64,000 nt of DNA from Gammaproteobacteria bacterium (GCA_013151045.1 JAADIY010000042.1:1-64000), one strand, 5' to 3'; positions 10,366-22,636 are shown, numbered from the stretch's first letter. Made by a program: numbers and translations. The notes: generated by a model not told the origin, from the letters alone.

Positions 10366-12135
10366 TTATGCGTCGGTATTTTTGCTGGGGCCATCAAACT
10401 GCAATCGATGTAAATGCGCATAATGCCCATCTAAGGCTAATAGCTCTGAATGTTTGCCTTGCTCAACTAAACGCCCTTTATCCAACACGATGATGCGGTC
10501 CGCATTTTCAATAGTTGATAATCGGTGCGCTATAACAAGAGTCGTTCGCCCTTGCATTAAACGTTTTAACGAGTCTTGTATTAATCGCTCAGATTCCGAA
10601 TCGAGCGCCGATGTTGCTTCATCCAATACGAGTATTGGAGAGTCTTTTAATAATGCACGAGCAATTGCAATTCTTTGACGCTGACCACCCGATAATAAAA
10701 CACCTTTATCACCAACTTCCGTATCAAATTTATAAGGCAAGCGATCAACAAACTCGCTGACATGTGCGGCTTCAGCAGCAGCCATTACCGCTTCTCTGCT
10801 ACGACCTCTCAAGCTACCGTAAGCGATATTATTATAGATGGTATCGTTAAACAGTATGACTTCCTGGCCTACATAGGAAATCTGTTGACGCAAACTACGT
10901 AAGCTATATTCTTTAATGTCGACACCATCAAGCTGAATTGAGCCATCACTAACTTGATAAAGTCGTAGCAGTAGATTCATTAATGTGGTCTTCCCGCTAC
11001 CAGAACGACCGACTAGCGCTATGGTTTGCCCTGGCTCAGCATTGAAGTTTATATTTTCTAGTACAACCTCATTTTCAGCTTTGTAATGAAACGATAAGTC
11101 ATTATAGGCAATAGCACCCTTCACCTTATCAACTGAATATGTACCCTCATCCGGTTCAATATAATGATCAATTAAACCAAACATACTATTTGCTGCAGTA
11201 ATACCACGCTGCAAATGTTCATTAACTTTTGCCAGACGTTTTATTGGTGACAACAACATGAGCATAGCGGCAAAGAGTGATGCAAACGTACCAACATCAA
11301 CAAAACCAATCAATGACTCATCTGTGGCCAAGTAAATAATAAAGACTAAAAACAATACCGGAATCGTTTGGATCAACGGCACACTTAAAGCCGACGTAAA
11401 CAACATTTTCATATTTTGCTTACGGTTAGTTTCATTAGCCCGCTCAAAATTATCTTGTTCGTGCTGTTGCCCTTCAAACGTCTTTATTATGCGCTGCCCT
11501 TCTATCGCTTCTTCGGCAACGTGGGCCGTATCACCCATTGATGATTGAATGCGGCGACTGATTTTACGAAAACGCTTGCTGACAAATGCCACCATTAAAG
11601 CAATCACAGGCGCTGCGGCAATAAATAATAAACTCAACTTCCAGTTTTGATAAAACATCCAACCAAGTAAAGCAATAACCGTTAGCGAATCGCGAATCAG
11701 CATGGTTATAGCGTGCGTTGTCGCTGTTGCCACTTGCTCACTATCGAAGGTGAATTTTGATAGGACATGGCCTGAGGAAGCATGATCAAAATATTCAGTC
11801 GGTAAATGCGTTACTCGACGAAACATCTCGCTGCGAAGATCTCTGATGACATAGCGACCAACAGAACCCATAAAATATGTCGATAAAAACCCACCTATTG
11901 ATCTAGCGCTAAACACTAGAAATAGTAATACTGGGGTTAACACTAACCATTCGGGGTCACGATTAACGAAATTTTCATTGAGTAGAGGTTTTATCAAGGC
12001 AGCAAAAGCGGCATCAGTCGCTGCATAGCAGACCATACCAATTATCGCGATGATAAAAGTACCGTTATACGGCTTAATATAGGTCAGCAAGCGCCGGTAA
12101 GTTTTTACCGCACCGTCATTAATAGGTTCCGACAT
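10366..12135 (-). CDS. msbA: Lipid A export ABC transporter MsbA
   Basis: ABC exporter with VGRSGSGKTTLMNLL and LSGGQRQRIAIARALLKDSPILVLDEATSALD; syntenic with lpxK-kdsB. Confidence 0.95.
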   Translation of the reverse strand: MSEPINDGAVKTYRRLLTYIKPYNGTFIIAIIGMVCYAATDAAFAALIKPLLNENFVNRDPEWLVLTPVLLFLVFSARSIGGFLSTYFMGSVGRYVIRDLRSEMFRRVTHLPTEYFDHASSGHVLSKFTFDSEQVATATTHAITMLIRDSLTVIALLGWMFYQNWKLSLLFIAAAPVIALMVAFVSKRFRKISRRIQSSMGDTAHVAEEAIEGQRIIKTFEGQQHEQDNFERANETNRKQNMKMLFTSALSVPLIQTIPVLFLVFIIYLATDESLIGFVDVGTFASLFAAMLMLLSPIKRLAKVNEHLQRGITAANSMFGLIDHYIEPDEGTYSVDKVKGAIAYNDLSFHYKAENEVVLENINFNAEPGQTIALVGRSGSGKTTLMNLLLRLYQVSDGSIQLDGVDIKEYSLRSLRQQISYVGQEVILFNDTIYNNIAYGSLRGRSREAVMAAAEAAHVSEFVDRLPYKFDTEVGDKGVLLSGGQRQRIAIARALLKDSPILVLDEATSALDSESERLIQDSLKRLMQGRTTLVIAHRLSTIENADRIIVLDKGRLVEQGKHSELLALDGHYAHLHRLQFDGPSKNTDA

Positions 12136-12560
12136 CAGTTCCCGTCTTGAACGCTATTTTGAGTCACACTGGAAAGTCGACTGATGCCAAGTTGCGCCGC
12201 TACATCCATTGCTGTGATAACAGCTTGATAAGGAGTGTTTGCATCAGCAACTAAGGTCACTGGGGGATTTTTTTGATTAGCGATGGCGTCACTCAATGCC
12301 CGTTTTAGCGTCGCTGCTTGAGTATTAACCAAACGCTGTTTATTAACAAAATACTGACCTTCAACATCAATGGTTATTTCTATCGCATCGACAGTACTTT
12401 CTATTGCGTGCTCTGATGACTCGGGCAGATCAATCTGTATTTCCGACACACGATTAAACGTCGTCGAGACCATAAAAAAGATAAGCAACAAAAAAACGAC
12501 ATCAATTAACGGCGTTAAGTTAACGTCCAGGTCGTTATCGCCTTGTGGTCGTAAATTCAC
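12135..12560 (-). CDS. exbD: Biopolymer transport protein ExbD/TolR family
   Basis: VNLTPLIDVVFLLLIFFMVSTTF. Confidence 0.9.
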   Translation of the reverse strand: MNLRPQGDNDLDVNLTPLIDVVFLLLIFFMVSTTFNRVSEIQIDLPESSEHAIESTVDAIEITIDVEGQYFVNKQRLVNTQAATLKRALSDAIANQKNPPVTLVADANTPYQAVITAMDVAAQLGISRLSSVTQNSVQDGN

Positions 12561-12562
12561 AG

Positions 12563-13183
12563 CTACTTTGGATCCTTCTCACGCTCGCCGTGCAAGACTT
12601 CAACAAGTTTAAGCGCTTCTTGTTCCATAATATTGGCAAGCTCGGTTACGCGACGTTGAAAATGGCGATAAAACATCAAGCTAGGAATAGCAACCGAGAT
12701 CCCCGCTGCGGTGGTAATCAGTGCTTCAGAAATACCTCCGGCTAATACCGTGGGGTTGCCTACACCTTGATCTGTAATTGCTGCGAACACTTTAATCATG
12801 CCTATAACGGTTCCGAGCAAACCTAATAGCGGCGTAATCGATGCGATAGTCCCCAAGGTATTAAGGTAGCGTTCGAGCTCGTGAACAACCTGGCGACCGT
12901 GCTCTTCAACCGCTTCTTTCATCACTTCGCGGCTATGCCGCAGGTTGATAATAGCGGCGGCTAATACTCGACCTAATGGTGAACCATTACGCAAACTTGA
13001 TAAGCGCGATGCATCCAATTGCCCATACTGCGCCCATTGCCATATGTCGGTGACTAAATTTACCGGGCAGACCGCACGACGCCGTAAGGCCCAAAAACGC
13101 TCGATAACGATTGCCATGGCAATCACCGAACACAGGAGGATGGGATACATTAGTAACCCACCGGCACTGACTAATTCAAGCAA
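12563..13183 (-). CDS. exbB: MotA/TolQ/ExbB proton channel family protein
   Basis: TIASITPLLGLLGTVIGMIKVF, ISEALITTAAGISVAIPSLMFY. Confidence 0.9.
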   Translation of the reverse strand: MLELVSAGGLLMYPILLCSVIAMAIVIERFWALRRRAVCPVNLVTDIWQWAQYGQLDASRLSSLRNGSPLGRVLAAAIINLRHSREVMKEAVEEHGRQVVHELERYLNTLGTIASITPLLGLLGTVIGMIKVFAAITDQGVGNPTVLAGGISEALITTAAGISVAIPSLMFYRHFQRRVTELANIMEQEALKLVEVLHGEREKDPK

Positions 13184-13273
13184 CTCTTTACCCTACTCGT
13201 TTATTATTGAAACATCATTTAAACATCGGCAATCATACCGAAGTCTTGATGAGACCGAAACGATTGAATTGCG

Positions 13274-15589
13274 CTAGCGTATGGTATGCCAAAACCGCCG
13301 TTGCTGTAATCGATACTCCTCAGGCGGTGCGATATCGCCATCACCGTCGAGAATAAAACGTAGTGTCCCAGAATCATCGCTGCGGTAGGCTTTAGCACCA
13401 AGCTCATCATATCTCTTAATAATCTGACTTTTCGGAAAACCGTAACGATTTCGGTAACCTACGGTATATACCACATATTCTGGATCAATATTTAACACAA
13501 AGTCTTTTGTCGATGATGTGCGGCTGCCATGATGCGGTGCCACGACAATATCCGCGGATAGCTCATTATTTTGCTGAGCGAGCAAATAGCGTTCGGCGTG
13601 CCGCTCAATATCTCCCGGTAACAAGACGGTTTCGACACCGTTACTTATTCGTAATACACATGAGCGATTATTTCTCTGTCGACGCTGATTCGTCACTACA
13701 TAGCCTGAGTCTGGGTGCAAAAATTCAAAACTTACACCATCCCAATGCCATGACTGCCCCGCTATACAGGCTTTGCCATTTTCATTATTAAATCTCTCCG
13801 ACACAGAGCTAAACACTTCCTTTACCGCTATCTCATTAAGTATCGACGCCGCACCGCCCATATGATCATTGTCTTCATGACTGACAACCAATACATCAAT
13901 ATGACCTGCTGATATAGAGTTGAGATAAGGCAATACCACTGCGCTCCCCATATCAAACCTCTCACTGTATTTCGCTCCTGTATCGTAAACAAGATTGTGG
14001 CTATTCGTTGTGACGACTATCGCTGTGCCCTGCCCCACGTCAAGAACACTCAACCAATATGCATTATATGCTGGTCGATCTACGCTAAAGAAAAACAAGG
14101 GCAAAAACCCAAACACGCCCAACCATCGAGCTGGCCAACCATTCGGTGCCATCAACCATAATGTTCCTACAACAAAGCTGGTTACTATAAAAATAGTTGG
14201 CTCAGGCATGTCCATTGGTACAGAAGAATACGGCTGTAAGAACACTACAATTACTTGTAGTATCTGCAAACTATATTCGGCTATTAGTAATAGCCATTCA
14301 GACACCATCGGTAATATATCAACAAATGGCAGTGCTATTAAAATAAGTGGAACCGTCATCAGACTGACAATCGGCACGGCAATAAAGTTGGCTATCGGCG
14401 ATAGCACCGGTACTTTTTGAAACAATAGAACGAGTAAAGGTATCAAGCCTAGTGCAACGATGACATGGACACGGCCATAGCGCCACCAAAGACTATCGGA
14501 CCTTAGGCGATTACCCAGACCGTATAAAATCACTCCGACAGCCGCAAAAGATAACCAAAAGCCGGGCGACAACGCAGCCAGTGGGTCATAAATAAGCACT
14601 GCCATTAGCGATAAGGCCCAAACATGGCTCAATGCAATGGGTCGTTTTATTATGACACTAAGCGTAACGACCGTAATCATTATCAACGCGCGTTGCGTGG
14701 GTATAGAAAAACCTGCCATCGCTGCATAAATTAGTGCTGCACACCAGGCGATGACAGCAGCTACTTGCGGGGCAGGTATAGGTAAATATACCCCGAAACT
14801 GCGTGGCCATAGCCAACGCACGATAAAAAATACCCATGCTGCAACTAAGCCAATATGTAAACCTGAAATCGCCACAAGATGACTGGTGCCGGTATCTTGC
14901 AAACGCTGCCATTGATCTCGCGATATTTGGCTACGTTCACCTAAAGCTAATGCTTGGATTAGCCCCATTTGCTCAGAACCTTTTATCAACGATGAAATAC
15001 GATCATACAAATGCTGACGTAATTGGTAGAAGCTATTTATAATGCTGCTGTCAGCGAGTCGAATATTAGACTTTCCGTTACGAACATAGCCGGTCGCATT
15101 GATACGCTGTTGAAACAACCAACGCTCATAATCAAACCCACCCGGGTTCATACTGCCATATGGACGTTTCATACGAACCTGTAAACGCCATCTTTGCCCT
15201 GAAGCAATTAACGTAGAATCGCCGCCATACCATGACAGGCGTACTTGCCTCACATTAGTAAAAGCGTCATCACCGACTGTCATCGTATCAATCTCGAAAA
15301 TAAATCTGCTTGAATCTTGTTTTCGCACTGGTATCGATACGATTGATCCCTCTATAATCGCCTCCTTTCCCTCAAGCTGCGTGCTTAAGGTGCCGTCTAA
15401 TAGTATTGATGCGCGCAGTGATAACCAAAGCACTCCGCAAAGCAGCAATGTTAGTGAGCTAATGCGAGGGAAACGCGATAAAACTATTAGGAGTGGAAAT
15501 AACCAATACGACCACGCACGATCGGGTAAATACGTGAATTGCAAAGCAATCACGATACCGATGAGAAAAGCGATTGTCCCTAATCGCAT
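13274..15589 (-). CDS. comEC: DNA internalization-related competence protein ComEC/Rec2
   Basis: TGTSHLVAISGLHIGLVAAW; C-terminal metallo-beta-lactamase-like LDVGQGTAIVV, VSHEDNDHMGGA, VAPHHGSRTSS. Confidence 0.93.
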   Translation of the reverse strand: MRLGTIAFLIGIVIALQFTYLPDRAWSYWLFPLLIVLSRFPRISSLTLLLCGVLWLSLRASILLDGTLSTQLEGKEAIIEGSIVSIPVRKQDSSRFIFEIDTMTVGDDAFTNVRQVRLSWYGGDSTLIASGQRWRLQVRMKRPYGSMNPGGFDYERWLFQQRINATGYVRNGKSNIRLADSSIINSFYQLRQHLYDRISSLIKGSEQMGLIQALALGERSQISRDQWQRLQDTGTSHLVAISGLHIGLVAAWVFFIVRWLWPRSFGVYLPIPAPQVAAVIAWCAALIYAAMAGFSIPTQRALIMITVVTLSVIIKRPIALSHVWALSLMAVLIYDPLAALSPGFWLSFAAVGVILYGLGNRLRSDSLWWRYGRVHVIVALGLIPLLVLLFQKVPVLSPIANFIAVPIVSLMTVPLILIALPFVDILPMVSEWLLLIAEYSLQILQVIVVFLQPYSSVPMDMPEPTIFIVTSFVVGTLWLMAPNGWPARWLGVFGFLPLFFFSVDRPAYNAYWLSVLDVGQGTAIVVTTNSHNLVYDTGAKYSERFDMGSAVVLPYLNSISAGHIDVLVVSHEDNDHMGGAASILNEIAVKEVFSSVSERFNNENGKACIAGQSWHWDGVSFEFLHPDSGYVVTNQRRQRNNRSCVLRISNGVETVLLPGDIERHAERYLLAQQNNELSADIVVAPHHGSRTSSTKDFVLNIDPEYVVYTVGYRNRYGFPKSQIIKRYDELGAKAYRSDDSGTLRFILDGDGDIAPPEEYRLQQRRFWHTIR

Positions 15590-15644
15590 GGTCTATCCAT
15601 AGAATACGATGCAGCTAACTACATCATCATACGTTGGAAACTAG

Positions 15645-15797
15645 GACCTGTTAACCCTATAAACATGGCAGCGACGACAATAATTTTTTCGCAGTGCAAG
15701 GCGCGCGCCAGGAGCACTTCCTCGTGAATGCTGCCGCATTCCCTCAGGGCGTACCCCAAGAGCACGTAGCGCGCCATGTTTATAGGATTAACAGGTC
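15645..15797. repeat. MITE-like element, about 153 bp, with 25-bp terminal inverted repeats
   Basis: GACCTGTTAACCCTATAAACATGGC at 15645 and GCCATGTTTATAGGATTAACAGGTC at 15773 (24/25 inverted match). Confidence 0.65.
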
Positions 15798-15803
15798 TTA
15801 AGC

Positions 15804-16391
15804 ATGCCAAAGCAGTTTATTAAACGCTTTATGCCAGATAGCCATACTGTGCGTAAACATCGTTATATCAGTATATTTGGTCGCTTATTGCATGATCCGA
15901 ACTTGTGGCATTTTAATCGTCGCTCAGTTTCCGGTGGTTTTGCTGTCGGTTTGTTCATAGCATTTATGCCAATACCTTTTCAAATGGTCTTCGCAGCAGC
16001 GATAGCTATTGGTTCGCGTGTCAATCTCGTTGTCTCTGTTGCGCTATGTTGGATCACCAACCCAATCACTATGCCAGCCTTTTTCTACGGCGCTTACATG
16101 GTCGGCAGTCAATTGCTTGGCAAAAAAACCGGTGAATTTGATTTTGAAATGTCTTGGCAATGGCTACAAAATAGTCTTGGCGAAATTTGGCAACCCTTCT
16201 TATTAGGTTGTTTTATTTTAGCGGTAACAGCGGCGATATTTGGTAGCTTAGCAATTCGTGCAATGTGGCGCTGGCAAGTGACGCAAAACTGGATTAATCG
16301 GCGTAAACTGCGACACATAAAGAAAAAAGCCGAAGCCCATATCCAAAAAACAGCACGTGAAAACAAAGATAACAACCCTAGTCCAGAGTAA
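15804..16391 (+). CDS. DUF2062 domain membrane protein
   Basis: NRRSVSGGFAVGLFIAFMPIPFQMVFAAAIAI, CWITNPITMPAFFYGAYMVG. Confidence 0.9.
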   Translation: MPKQFIKRFMPDSHTVRKHRYISIFGRLLHDPNLWHFNRRSVSGGFAVGLFIAFMPIPFQMVFAAAIAIGSRVNLVVSVALCWITNPITMPAFFYGAYMVGSQLLGKKTGEFDFEMSWQWLQNSLGEIWQPFLLGCFILAVTAAIFGSLAIRAMWRWQVTQNWINRRKLRHIKKKAEAHIQKTARENKDNNPSPE

Positions 16392-16418
16392 TCACTCTAA
16401 TTTAAAGAGCATAATCTC

Positions 16419-16688
16419 TTGAGCTCGCAGATCTGGTTCATTTATATGATCCGCGCATCAGATAACACCCTCTATACCGGCGTCACAACCGATGTCGCGC
16501 GACGCCTTGAACAACACGGTAGCGGCAAAGGTGCAAAATATTTAAAAGGTCGATCGCCGATAGAGTTGGTTTTTAAAAAAGAAATCGGCACACGCAGCGA
16601 AGCACAACGGCTAGAGCATTGGGTCAAACAACAATCCAAACAAGACAAAGAACGCATTATCAAAAAACAAATCTCACTTTCAATTTAA
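16419..16688 (+). CDS. GIY-YIG nuclease family protein
   Basis: FIYMIRASDNTLYTGVTTDVARRLEQHGSGKGAKYLKGRSPIELVFKKE. Confidence 0.92.
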   Translation: MSSQIWFIYMIRASDNTLYTGVTTDVARRLEQHGSGKGAKYLKGRSPIELVFKKEIGTRSEAQRLEHWVKQQSKQDKERIIKKQISLSI

Positions 16689-16780
16689 GCACCACACAAA
16701 GTCAGTATTAAGCCAACATCAGCAGTTGTAATTTCGCCATACGCTGGGTAGGCTAAACGCAAATTTACTAAGATGGTTAA

Positions 16781-17890
<1,110 letters not shown>

Positions 17891-17908
17891 AATTGAGTTT
17901 TATACCTT

Positions 17909-18740
17909 ATGGAAATACTTAAAGAACATCGTTTGTTTGGTGGCACACTAAAATATGTGCAACATGAATCGACCTCCACTCACACCACAATGAAATTAAG
18001 CATTTTCATCCCAAGCCAAACTGGACCGCGGCCAACATTAACTTGGCTATCAGGGCTCACCTGCAGTGAAGACAACTTCACCACTAAAGCCGGTGCCTAC
18101 AAAGTCGCTGCCGAATTAGGGCTAATTATTGTCGCGCCGGACACGAGCCCACGCGGTGACAATGTTGCTAACGATGAATCTTATGATCTTGGTCAAGGTG
18201 CAGGGTTTTATGTTGATGCGACAGAGCAACCCTGGTCAAAACACTTCAATATGTATTCTTATATCACCAAGGATTTACAAGAACTGGTTAATGAGAACTT
18301 TCCCGCAAAGCAAAATAAACAAGCCATTTTTGGTCACTCAATGGGCGGTCATGGTGCCCTAACAATTGGACTAAAAAATCTAAAAACTTATAAAAGCATT
18401 TCTGCCTTTGCACCCATCGTTGCATCTTCGCAAGTCCCATGGGGACAAAAAGCTTTTACAAACTATCTAGGTGATGACCAAACAAACTGGAAAAATTATG
18501 ATGCTTGCCAACTACAAACAACACGGCAGTATGAATAACGCCACTATCTTGATTGATCAAGGCTTAGCAGATGATTTCTATAAAACGGAGCTTAAACCCG
18601 AATTATTTGAACAAGCCTGTCAAGAAACAGGTCAAAAACTCGAACTTCGCTTACATGAAGGCTATGACCATAGCTATTTCTTTATGAGTTCTTTTATTGA
18701 TGACCATCTACGGTTTCATCATAAAAATTTAAATAACTAA
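17909..18740 (+). pseudogene. fghA: S-formylglutathione hydrolase, split by a frameshift near 18510-18520
   Basis: Frame A (17909..18538) gives FGHSMGGHGALTIG ... KNYDACQL. Frame B continues YKQHGSMNNATILIDQGLADDFY...LHEGYDHSYFFMSSFIDDHLRFH. Together they make one full-length FGH. Confidence 0.85.
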
Positions 18741-18749
18741 TACATAGCA

Positions 18750-19439
18750 TTAGCGTTTTAACAGCACCACTACCCAGCGCCCTATATTAAGCGCTTCTGC
18801 CAAAGCGCCAGAAAAATAAGTTAACGCTGCAGCTTTGAGCACTTTACTCACAGCATTTAATTGGTGATCAGGAAGATACTCACCTTCTATCAATATAGGC
18901 AGTGCTTTGTTAAAACTTGCATCCCACTCTTCTGGTAAGACGATGAGATACATCAACACCCCTATCAATTGAAATAACAGGCTAACACCAATAAAAACAC
19001 CTATCACAATAGGTGCTTTAAAAATGAGTGCAACTATCGGCATCACTAATAGCATCACTGCACCCATTTTTTTAAACTGAACAGATAAGGGAATATACTT
19101 ACCACGCAGCCGAGAAATAGTTTCTTTGCGATTAAACTGAATCGCGTGCCCCACTTCATGAGCAGCCACTGCAACAGCTGTCAGCGATTTATTATCGTAA
19201 TTACTAGGACTTAATCTAACAGTATTGGAGGCAGGGTCATAATAATCTTGTCCGTCTAGCGATTTCTCAATATTAGTGCCGGAAAGTTGATAACGGTGGA
19301 CAAGATGTTTGGCAAATTCACCACCGGTACCAGGCAGGTCATCCAAATTTGACCCGTATTTACGCATCGTATAGCGAACCCAAAATTGCGGAAAAAAACT
19401 CGCTGCCAATACTAATAGAGTAATAATTATATAGAGCAT
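18750..19439 (-). CDS. YugP-like zinc metallopeptidase, membrane-embedded
   Basis: VAVAAHEVGHAIQF zinc motif, several TM segments. Confidence 0.88.
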   Translation of the reverse strand: MLYIIITLLVLAASFFPQFWVRYTMRKYGSNLDDLPGTGGEFAKHLVHRYQLSGTNIEKSLDGQDYYDPASNTVRLSPSNYDNKSLTAVAVAAHEVGHAIQFNRKETISRLRGKYIPLSVQFKKMGAVMLLVMPIVALIFKAPIVIGVFIGVSLLFQLIGVLMYLIVLPEEWDASFNKALPILIEGEYLPDHQLNAVSKVLKAAALTYFSGALAEALNIGRWVVVLLKR

Positions 19440-19451
19440 GAATATAACAAA

Positions 19452-19750
19452 CTAATTGCTATAAGACTTTAGATAGCTAACTATATCACTCGACTCATAA
19501 AGCCATCGCTTATTTCCATCATGTTCTATGTAGAGGCACGGGACCTGCCGTTTTCCTCCACCGTCAATCAATTCCCTTACATACTCAGGGTGGTCATGTA
19601 TATTTTTCAACGTTAAGTTGAGACGCATCCACCACAGTACCAACCTGACCTTAATGCAAAATGGGCATCCCCTAAAATAATAAAGCTGGTGGTTTTCAAG
19701 AAAATTTCCACTACTCAATACGACTCTCTCCACTCTTACTACTACCAAAC
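19452..19750 (-). CDS. Glutaredoxin-like / GST N-terminal domain protein (start uncertain)
   Basis: ENHQLYYFRGCPFCIKVRLVL...GGGKRQVPCLYIEHDGNKRWLYESSDIVSYL. Confidence 0.75.
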
Positions 19751-20142
19751 GCAAAAAGAACATCATATTCTCGAAGCGACCAACACGCTGCCAGCATAGG
19801 TATTGCAGCAAAAAATAATAGATTTGGTATTGTCCAAGAGTCCAAATATCGAGGATAGGAACGAATAGTAGAGACCAAATGCATTATCAAGATCAGTGAA
19901 TAAGAATACTTTTTCAATATTCCCAGTAAAAATGCAACAACCACAATAAATTGAATAGCATCAATAGCATGAGCGACAACCTGGCTAAGCGATGGTATTT
20001 TGTAGAACGTGGAAAATACTGCTGCCGCATGCGTTGGATTAATAAACTTATCTGTCGTCCACATCAAGAAGACAATTCACACACCTAAGCGTAAGAAAAA
20101 CAACGCTAAAGCTAATTTTGAGTTTAGTTGGTCGTCAATCAT
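19711..20142 (-). pseudogene. DoxX-like membrane protein with in-frame TGA at 20077-20079
   Basis: From ATG 20142: MIDDQLNSKLALALFFLRLGV*IVFLMWTTDKFINPTHAAAVFSTFYKI...; both sides of the stop are in the same frame. ORF 19711..20067 is the downstream part. Confidence 0.75.
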
Positions 20143-20189
20143 ATTCAAGCCATCTGTTACAACTTACAACCCGCCATTTATTTAAGATA

Positions 20190-20570
20190 TTACGCTAGAA
20201 CTCCAGCGTATAACCATTTTCCATTTGCGCGCTTGAATAAAGATTTTTCATGATAAGCCACTTTTTCATCGCCTTGAAGAAAACAAGCCTTAAACTCGAC
20301 AAAGCCTTCATCTCCTTTTTGCCACTTATCAAGCACGTCTAAACTAACCCAATCGACCGACTTTACAGATAGTTCTCCAGCATCCAGTCTCATAACATCA
20401 TCAGTCAACCAGGTTTGCAATAGATACTCACCATAGCCACCTAGTGCGTACGCGCTATAACGAGAACGCATCAGCCGTTCCGGAGATTTAGCAATTTCTT
20501 GTTGGTTTAAAAAACGATCACAACACTTTGAAAATAACTTACCACTATTACAAATACATAAATCGCACAT
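20190..20570 (-). CDS. YchJ-family (SEC-C metal-binding) protein
   Basis: CICNSGKLFSKCCDRFL, SPERLMRSRYSAYALGGYGEYLLQTW. Confidence 0.88.
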   Translation of the reverse strand: MCDLCICNSGKLFSKCCDRFLNQQEIAKSPERLMRSRYSAYALGGYGEYLLQTWLTDDVMRLDAGELSVKSVDWVSLDVLDKWQKGDEGFVEFKACFLQGDEKVAYHEKSLFKRANGKWLYAGVLA

Positions 20571-20694
20571 TTAGCAGTATTGAAAACCTGTGAGTTCAAT
20601 TTGTAATTACCAAGGTAGATTGAATCTATCGATGGTAAGAGAGCAGGCTGCGTTAGCAGCATGACTTTTCTCACCGCCAAACAATAAAAACCCT

Positions 20695-21396
20695 CTATAT
20701 TCTCTGAACCAGCTTGCCATCAGCCAAGATAAAAATTTTGTCTGTCTTCTCCGCTAGGCTTAAATCGTGCGTGACCATTAGCAGGCTAGTATTCATTTCT
20801 TGATTCAAGTCCAACATTATTTGATAAACTTGATCTGCATTTTTCTTATCAAGGTTACCCGTTGGTTCATCGGCCATGATACATAACGGTTTTGTCACTA
20901 ATGCACGTGCAATTGCAGTACGCTGACGTTCACCACCCGATAGTTCTGCAGGTTTGTGGCCTAGGCGATGATCGAGGCCAACTCGTTTTAGAATATCTTC
21001 TGCCTGCATAGTTGCTTCATCAAGCGATACGCCACGAATACGGAGTGGCATCACAACATTTTCAACTGCGGTAAATTCAGGTAATAAATGATGCAATTGA
21101 TAAATGAAACCCAATGCGCGATTACGCAAATAACCGCGTTGTTTTTCATTTAGACTGACAATATTTTTGCCGTCAATCCAAACTTCTCCTGCTGTCGGTT
21201 TATCCAAGCCACCGAGCAAATGTAATAAGGTACTCTTACCTTCACCGGAAGACCCTAATATTGCGACTTGTTCACCGCGAGCAATACTAAAATCAATATC
21301 TTTTAATACTTCAACATTCAAAGAACCTTCGTTATGTGTTTTAGCTAAATGCACACAACGTAAAATATCGGTATGAGTATCAGCTGAACTATTCAT
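20695..21396 (-). CDS. lolD: Lipoprotein-releasing ABC transporter ATP-binding protein LolD
   Basis: [51 protein letters not shown]. Confidence 0.93.
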   Translation of the reverse strand: MNSSADTHTDILRCVHLAKTHNEGSLNVEVLKDIDFSIARGEQVAILGSSGEGKSTLLHLLGGLDKPTAGEVWIDGKNIVSLNEKQRGYLRNRALGFIYQLHHLLPEFTAVENVVMPLRIRGVSLDEATMQAEDILKRVGLDHRLGHKPAELSGGERQRTAIARALVTKPLCIMADEPTGNLDKKNADQVYQIMLDLNQEMNTSLLMVTHDLSLAEKTDKIFILADGKLVQRI

Positions 21397-22636
21397 ATTG
21401 CAATGCATCAGCAGGTTGTAAACGTGAAGCACGCCACGCAGGATATATCGTCGCGAGGATAGTCAGGATAAAAGAAACACTCACAATGATCCCTAAGTCT
21501 TCCCATCTAAATTCGGATGGCACACCACTTAAGTAATAAATTTCAGACGAAAACAATTCGCGTCCGACAAACTCTTCAATTGCTGGAACGATAACTCCAA
21601 CGTTTGTCGCCAATATAACGCCAACAATCGTACCTAAAATAATCCCCAAAACACCTATAACAGTACCTTGAACAATAAAAATACGCATTACTGTACCAGG
21701 GCTGGCACCCAAGGTTCGTAGTATTGCTATATCAGATTCTTTATCTGTTACTAACATCACCAACGTTGAAACAATATTAAATGTAGCAATTGCTACGATA
21801 AAAAACAAAATAATGCGCATAACACTTTTTTCAGTTTCTACCGCTTTAAAATAATTGACGTTGGCCTTTGTCCAATCACTGACGTAGTAGACCTCAGGCA
21901 AGCCATTGAGTAGTTCTCTAGAAACCGCTGGTGCCGCAAACATATCATCAAGCTTTAGGCGTACACCACTAACTTTACCCGGTAGCCGAAATAACTTAGC
22001 TGCGTCTTCTAAATGCGTTAATGCTATTGAGCTGTCATATTGATAATTACCTAGACGAAATATTCCTTTAACGGTAAACCGTTTGAGACGTGGCAATACT
22101 CCGACTGGGCTTAGCGTCGCTTGTGGTGTAATCAGTGTAATTTTATCTCCAACTCTGGCATTAACTGCTCGAGCAAGATCAAAACCGAGAATAATATTAA
22201 ATTCACCGACAACTAAATCGTCAAGACTACCTTCCAACATACGATCGCCAAAATCAGAAACAGTAACCTCTTGGCTAGGTAGAATGCCTCTCACGAGCAC
22301 GCCGTTGACCTTACCACCAGTGCTAATCATGCCCTCACCACGAACATAAGGCGCTGCGCCTTCGACATGGTCAAACTGTAGTGATTGCTCGACGAGTGAT
22401 TGCCAGTTAGATAGACGACCCTCAATACCACTAATCGTTGCATGTGACGTCGCACCTAAAATTGTGTCGCGTATTTCTTTTTGAAAACCGTTCATTACTG
22501 AGATAACAGTAATCAATACGATGACACCAACAGCGAGGCCCAATATAGAGACCAGCGATATCGCTGAGATGAAATGATTGCGGCGCTTTGCCCGTGTATA
22601 ACGCAGCCCGACGTAGAGTTCTAGTGGTAATGCCAT
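21389..22636 (-). CDS. lolC: Lipoprotein-releasing ABC transporter permease LolC/LolE
   Basis: [35 protein letters not shown]-terminal [19 protein letters not shown]. Confidence 0.92.
   Translation of the reverse strand: MALPLELYVGLRYTRAKRRNHFISAISLVSILGLAVGVIVLITVISVMNGFQKEIRDTILGATSHATISGIEGRLSNWQSLVEQSLQFDHVEGAAPYVRGEGMISTGGKVNGVLVRGILPSQEVTVSDFGDRMLEGSLDDLVVGEFNIILGFDLARAVNARVGDKITLITPQATLSPVGVLPRLKRFTVKGIFRLGNYQYDSSIALTHLEDAAKLFRLPGKVSGVRLKLDDMFAAPAVSRELLNGLPEVYYVSDWTKANVNYFKAVETEKSVMRIILFFIVAIATFNIVSTLVMLVTDKESDIAILRTLGASPGTVMRIFIVQGTVIGVLGIILGTIVGVILATNVGVIVPAIEEFVGRELFSSEIYYLSGVPSEFRWEDLGIIVSVSFILTILATIYPAWRASRLQPADALQYE

Noticed and set aside
15619-15810. 63-aa minus-strand ORF between comEC and the DUF2062 gene
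   Set aside because: It is simply the translation of the TIR element at 15645-15797.
20077-20079. Possible selenocysteine or recoded TGA in the DoxX-like gene
   Set aside because: No SECIS-like hairpin recognised, the position is inside a TM helix, and TGA is used as a normal stop elsewhere in the window (e.g. acRAF, mcdA). Nonsense mutation is simpler.
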